Assembly: GCA_947085285.1 (NCBI GenBank)
Contig: CAMTVZ010000240.1
Span: forward strand, 1 to 9,860
Origin: JASEGV01 sp947085285
Lineage (GTDB): Bacteria; Bacteroidota; Ignavibacteria; UBA10030; BY39
Reading direction: 5' to 3'
DNA: 9,860 bases
This document shows positions 7,055 through 9,860 of this stretch, piece after piece; position 1 is the stretch's first letter; each line of letters starts with the position of its first letter. Both the position numbers and the translations under genes were made by a program. The notes below the pieces were generated by a model, which did no database searches, had not been told where the DNA came from, and worked only from the letters and a program-made list of their open reading frames with translations.

Positions 7055-7129
7055 CGGGGTGTAGCTCAGCCCGGCTAGAGCGCTTGGTTTGGGACCAAGA
7101 AGTCGGAGGTTCGAATCCTCTCACCCCGA
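7055..7129 (+). tRNA. tRNA-Pro (anticodon TGG)
   Basis: A complete 75-nt cloverleaf. The acceptor stem is CGGGGTG (7055-7061) with CACCCCG (7122-7128). The D-stem is GCTC/GAGC with a 10-base loop. The anticodon stem is CTTGG/CCAAG around loop TTTGGGA, giving anticodon TGG at 7090-7092. The variable loop is AAGTC, and the T-arm is GGAGG-TTCGAAT-CCTCT with one G-T pair. The C1-G72 end pair and A73 discriminator are the known identity signature of bacterial proline tRNA. CCA is not encoded (CAA follows A73), so tRNA nucleotidyltransferase must add it. Two truncated copies of its first 15 nt lie directly upstream in tandem, and an intrinsic terminator follows 8 bases downstream. Confidence 0.97.
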
Positions 7130-7137
7130 CAACAATG

Positions 7138-7164
7138 AGGTCGAAATATTTTTCGACCTTTTTT
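7138..7164 (+). terminator. Intrinsic terminator after tRNA-Pro
   Basis: AGGTCGAAA and TTTCGACCT pair in a 9-bp stem around loop TATT, and the stem runs into six Ts at 7159-7164. It ends the tRNA-Pro transcript and stands between the tRNA and ettA, leaving only 29 bases before the ettA start. Confidence 0.85.
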
Positions 7165-7193
7165 ATTAATCAAATTTCAATATATCATTTTCG

Positions 7194-8867
7194 ATGACAG
7201 ATAATAAAATAATTTTTTCGATGATAGGTGTTGGTAAGGTTTACAAACCTAACAAGCAAGTGTTAAAAGATATCTATCTTTCATTTTATTATGGTGCAAA
7301 GATTGGAGTATTAGGTTTGAACGGCTCGGGGAAAAGTACACTTCTTCGAATAATTGCCGGCATTGATAAAGATTATATTGGAGAGGTAACAGCACAAAAA
7401 GGTATAACGTTCGGTTATCTTGCACAAGAACCTGAGTTAGACCCAAATAAAACTGTTAAAGAAATTGTTGAAGAAGGGGTTCAAGAATCGGTCAACCTAT
7501 TGAAGGAATTTGAATCAGTGAATGCAATGTTTTCGGAGCCGAATGCCGACATCGAGGCTTTACTCGAAAAACAAGCAATACTTCAGGAAAAAATCGACCA
7601 TCTCGGTGCATGGGACATAGAGAGCAAACTCGAACAAGCAATGGATGCACTGCGATGCCCGCCAGGTGATACTTTAGTATCGGTTATATCGGGGGGCGAG
7701 CGGCGGCGTGTTGCATTGTGCCGCCTCCTGCTTCAAGAACCCGATGTTCTATTGCTTGATGAACCGACAAATCATCTCGATGCAGAATCGGTCGGATGGC
7801 TCGAACTACATCTCTCGCAATACAAAGGAACTGTTATCGCCGTTACCCACGATCGTTATTTTTTGGATAATGTTGCTGGATGGATACTTGAATTAGACCG
7901 CGGCGAGGGAATTCCATTCCAAGGAAATTATACCTCCTGGCTTGAACAAAAAAAGGCACGCTTAGCTGTTGAAGAAAAACAAGAATCGAAACGACAAAAA
8001 GTTTTGCAGAGGGAATTGGAATGGATAAGATTAAATCCCAAAGGGCGACATGCCAAAAGTAAAGCAAGAATAGCAGCTTACGAAAAAATGTTTGCTGAAG
8101 AGAATACAAGCCGAAACGAGGAAATAGAAATTTATATTCCACCTGGACCACGATTGGGAAACGTAGTCATTCGTGCTGAAAAAGTAGTTAAAGCTTTCGG
8201 CGATATTATTCTTTACGAAGATCTGAATTTCGATTTGCCCGCAGGTGGTATTATCGGCATTATAGGTCCGAACGGGGCTGGTAAAACCACCCTTTTTCGA
8301 ATGATTACTGGAGAAGAAAAACCCGATGCTGGGTCAATCATTATTGGTGATACAGTTAAACTTGCTTATGTCGATCAAAATCGTCCACTCGATCCTCAGA
8401 AAACAATTTGGCAGGAAATTTCGGGGGGTGAAGATTTGATAATGTTAGGTAACCGCGAGGTAAATTCGCGCGCGTATGTTGCAAGATTTAACTTCAGCGG
8501 AACAGATCAACAAAAATTAACAGGTGCACTTTCAGGTGGCGAGCGAAACCGTGTTCATCTTGCAAAAGTTTTAAGAGCAGGTGCGAACGTTTTATTACTC
8601 GACGAACCGACTAATGACCTTGATGTGAATACACTTCGGGCACTTGAAGAGGCACTTTTGAATTTCGCTGGTTGTGCAGTAATTATTTCGCACGACCGTT
8701 GGTTTCTCGACCGAGTAGCAACACATATACTAGCATTTGAGGGAAATAGCAGAGCTGTCTGGTTCGATGGTAATTACAGTGAGTACGAAGAACATAGAAG
8801 GAAAATTTTAGGAATCGAAACCGACAGGCCCCACAGAATTAAGTATAAAAAAATGTTCCGAGGTTAA
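7194..8867 (+). CDS. ettA: Energy-dependent translational throttle protein EttA (ABC-F ATPase)
   Basis: A 557-residue ABC-F protein, close to the 555 of E. coli EttA, which binds the ribosomal E site and gates entry into elongation according to ATP/ADP. Domain 1 has Walker A GLNGSGKST (41-49), signature SGGER (166-170), and Walker B LLLDEPTNHLD (186-196) with Glu190. The EttA-type arm insertion is about 95-140, and the inter-domain linker with basic KGRHAKSKAR is 283-292. Domain 2 has GPNGAGKTT (358-366), LSGGE (446-450), LLLDEPTNDLD (467-477) with Glu471, and switch His500. The EttA-specific blocks SLSF-like, AGWILELDRGEGIP and IPPGPRLG and the C-terminal RIKYKK match the family closely; Uup and other ABC-F members are less likely. 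The start agrees with the family N-terminus to within two residues, although no Shine-Dalgarno site is visible. No promoter is evident in the 29 bases after the tRNA terminator. It is convergent with clpB, with 12 bases between stops. Confidence 0.96.
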   Translation: MTDNKIIFSMIGVGKVYKPNKQVLKDIYLSFYYGAKIGVLGLNGSGKSTLLRIIAGIDKDYIGEVTAQKGITFGYLAQEPELDPNKTVKEIVEEGVQESVNLLKEFESVNAMFSEPNADIEALLEKQAILQEKIDHLGAWDIESKLEQAMDALRCPPGDTLVSVISGGERRRVALCRLLLQEPDVLLLDEPTNHLDAESVGWLELHLSQYKGTVIAVTHDRYFLDNVAGWILELDRGEGIPFQGNYTSWLEQKKARLAVEEKQESKRQKVLQRELEWIRLNPKGRHAKSKARIAAYEKMFAEENTSRNEEIEIYIPPGPRLGNVVIRAEKVVKAFGDIILYEDLNFDLPAGGIIGIIGPNGAGKTTLFRMITGEEKPDAGSIIIGDTVKLAYVDQNRPLDPQKTIWQEISGGEDLIMLGNREVNSRAYVARFNFSGTDQQKLTGALSGGERNRVHLAKVLRAGANVLLLDEPTNDLDVNTLRALEEALLNFAGCAVIISHDRWFLDRVATHILAFEGNSRAVWFDGNYSEYEEHRRKILGIETDRPHRIKYKKMFRG

Positions 8868-8879
8868 TACTCTACAAAC

Positions 8880-9860
8880 CTACAATTTCACAAACTCAAT
8901 CAAACCGCGTTTATCTAAGCCGACTTTCACTGTATCGCCGTCAGAAATATAGTTTGATAAGATTTTTTCAGAAAGATGGTTGACGATATATTTCTGGATA
9001 GTTCGTTTTAATGGTCTAGCCCCATAACTTGGTTCATAGCCCAATTTGGCGAGCCAATCTTTTGCTTCATCATCTACAATCAGTTTAATTCCATTTTTTT
9101 GCATCATTGTATCGAGCCGCTTTAATTGAATATCTACAATATTCCGGATGTCTTCAATCGATAGTGGTTTGAAAAGTATAATATCATCGATGCGGTTCAA
9201 AAATTCGGGACGTATTGTTTGCCTCAATAAATCGAATAGTCGGGCTTTCAACTCACTAAATATCTCGTCACGCTTTTCGCTGTTTAATAAGTGCATATTA
9301 TCTTGAATCAATGGTGTTCCGATATTGGAAGTCATTATTATAATCGTATTCTTGAAATTAACGGTTTTCCCTTTGCTGTCAGTAAGCCGTCCATCATCAA
9401 GCAGTTGCAACAATAGATCAAAAACTTCGGGGTGTGCTTTTTCAATTTCATCGAGTAGAACAACAGAGTAGGGCTTACGACGCACAGCCTCGGTTAGCTG
9501 ACCACCTTCCTCGTAGCCGACATATCCTGGCGGTGCACCAATTAAACGGGATACAGAAAATTTTTCCATATATTCACTCATATCGATACGGATAAGTGCA
9601 TTCTCGTCGTTGAATAACACTTCTGCTAAAGCTCGTGCAAGTTCTGTTTTTCCGACACCTGTTGTTCCTAAAAAAATAAACGAACCGATTGGCTTCTTCT
9701 CGTCCTGCAATCCTGCTCTACTCCTTCGTATTGCTTCACTTACAGCACGCACTGCTTCCTGCTGACCTACTACTCTTTGGTGCAAACGATCTTCTAAATG
9801 CAATAACTTCTTCCGCTCCCCTTCAACCAAGCGTGTAACAGGAATTCCGGTCCACTTTGC
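8880..9860 (-). CDS. clpB: ATP-dependent disaggregase ClpB, C-terminal 326 residues (cut by right window edge)
   Basis: The second AAA+ ring and C-terminal domain of ClpB/Hsp104, which threads aggregated proteins through its hexameric pore together with DnaK. The frame is open to the window edge, so the 5' part lies outside. The fragment begins AKWTGIPVTRL, the conserved lead into the D2 ring. Numbered from the edge: Walker A GTTGVGKT (65-72), pore loop GYVGYEEGG (112-120, Tyr113), Walker B VVLLDEIE (133-140), sensor-1 Asn179 in TSNIG, arginine finger Arg223 in FLNRID, sensor-2 GARPLKR (280-286), and a normal ClpB C-terminus ending in TAG. The ClpB-type FLNRIDDII and GARPLKRTIQ argue against ClpA; ClpC is less likely but cannot be fully excluded without the middle domain. 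Heat-shock regulation cannot be judged because the promoter is not in the window. Confidence 0.95.
   Translation of the reverse strand, partial: AKWTGIPVTRLVEGERKKLLHLEDRLHQRVVGQQEAVRAVSEAIRRSRAGLQDEKKPIGSFIFLGTTGVGKTELARALAEVLFNDENALIRIDMSEYMEKFSVSRLIGAPPGYVGYEEGGQLTEAVRRKPYSVVLLDEIEKAHPEVFDLLLQLLDDGRLTDSKGKTVNFKNTIIIMTSNIGTPLIQDNMHLLNSEKRDEIFSELKARLFDLLRQTIRPEFLNRIDDIILFKPLSIEDIRNIVDIQLKRLDTMMQKNGIKLIVDDEAKDWLAKLGYEPSYGARPLKRTIQKYIVNHLSEKILSNYISDGDTVKVGLDKRGLIEFVKL

Larger units (their letters stand above)
6791..7069 (+). repeat. Tandem 132-bp repeat carrying tRNA-Pro 5' fragments (2 full units plus 15 bp)
   Basis: Unit 1 is 6791-6922 and unit 2 is 6923-7054. They are identical except G6890 versus A7022. 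A third start, CGGGGTGTAGCTCAG, is the first 15 nt of the intact tRNA-Pro (7055-7069). Each unit thus opens with the acceptor 5' strand and the first half of the D-stem of the tRNA, then carries 117 bp of non-tRNA sequence with two inverted repeats. CAGTCC at the tRNA/spacer junction (6803-6808) is mirrored by GGACTG (6901-6906) near the far end, a possible short terminal inverted repeat. Two readings fit: a small non-autonomous element inserted twice with 15-17 bp target duplication, or tandem amplification of the tRNA promoter region plus 15 nt. The near identity means the event is recent or the units are kept alike by recombination. Confidence 0.95.

Noticed and set aside
6791..7069. CRISPR-like array
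   Set aside because: The period is 132 bp, the whole unit is repeated including its spacer, and there is no short repeat with differing spacers and no cas gene.
7843..8151. 102-codon minus-strand ORF inside ettA
   Set aside because: Antisense shadow of a well conserved coding region; no domain or signal supports it.
8861..8881. AGGTT/AACCT inverted repeat between ettA and clpB stops as a bidirectional terminator
   Set aside because: Only 5 bp of stem, an 11-base loop and no T-run on either side.
8880..9830. clpB starting at the TTG at 9830
   Set aside because: The frame continues upstream to the window edge with conserved ClpB residues (KWTGIPVTR), so the true start is outside the window.

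Overview
The window is AT-rich bacterial chromosome with tightly packed genes. It is most likely from the Bacteroidota/Chlorobiota/Ignavibacteria side of the FCB group. The reasons are a large BatA-type VWA membrane protein, a patatin fused to a surface barrel, weak Shine-Dalgarno sites and short intergenic gaps. The phylum is an inference from gene style; no marker in the window settles it.

Left part (1-6679, all on the minus strand) is a five-gene run that looks like one operon. In transcription order it holds a single-domain response regulator, a small two-TM protein with a histidine-kinase-like dimerisation helix pair but no phospho-His and no ATPase domain, a patatin-POTRA-barrel protein (type Vd-like), a BatA-type VWA protein, and the GTPase gene hflX, which is cut by the left edge. 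The last four genes are joined by almost no spacing: a 1-base gap to a TTG start, an ATGA overlap, and a TAATG overlap. The last three products act at the outer membrane, the inner membrane and the ribosome. The two-gene receiver/DHp pair at the head may control or sense something for the rest.

Middle part (6680-7193) is the most unusual stretch. An intact tRNA-Pro(UGG) is preceded by two tandem 132-bp units that differ by one base. Each unit begins with the first 15 nt of the same tRNA gene and continues with a 117-bp spacer rich in inverted repeats. The spacer carries a perfect TTGACA-N18-TATAAT promoter-like sequence, a long AT-rich hairpin and a GC-rich hairpin. A good intrinsic terminator follows the tRNA.

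Right part (7194-9860): ettA, encoding an ABC-F translation factor, reads rightward and starts 29 bases after the T-run of the tRNA terminator. It is convergent with the 3' third of clpB, which enters from the right edge on the minus strand. Three of the loci (hflX, tRNA-Pro, ettA) concern the ribosome and translation, and clpB concerns protein rescue.
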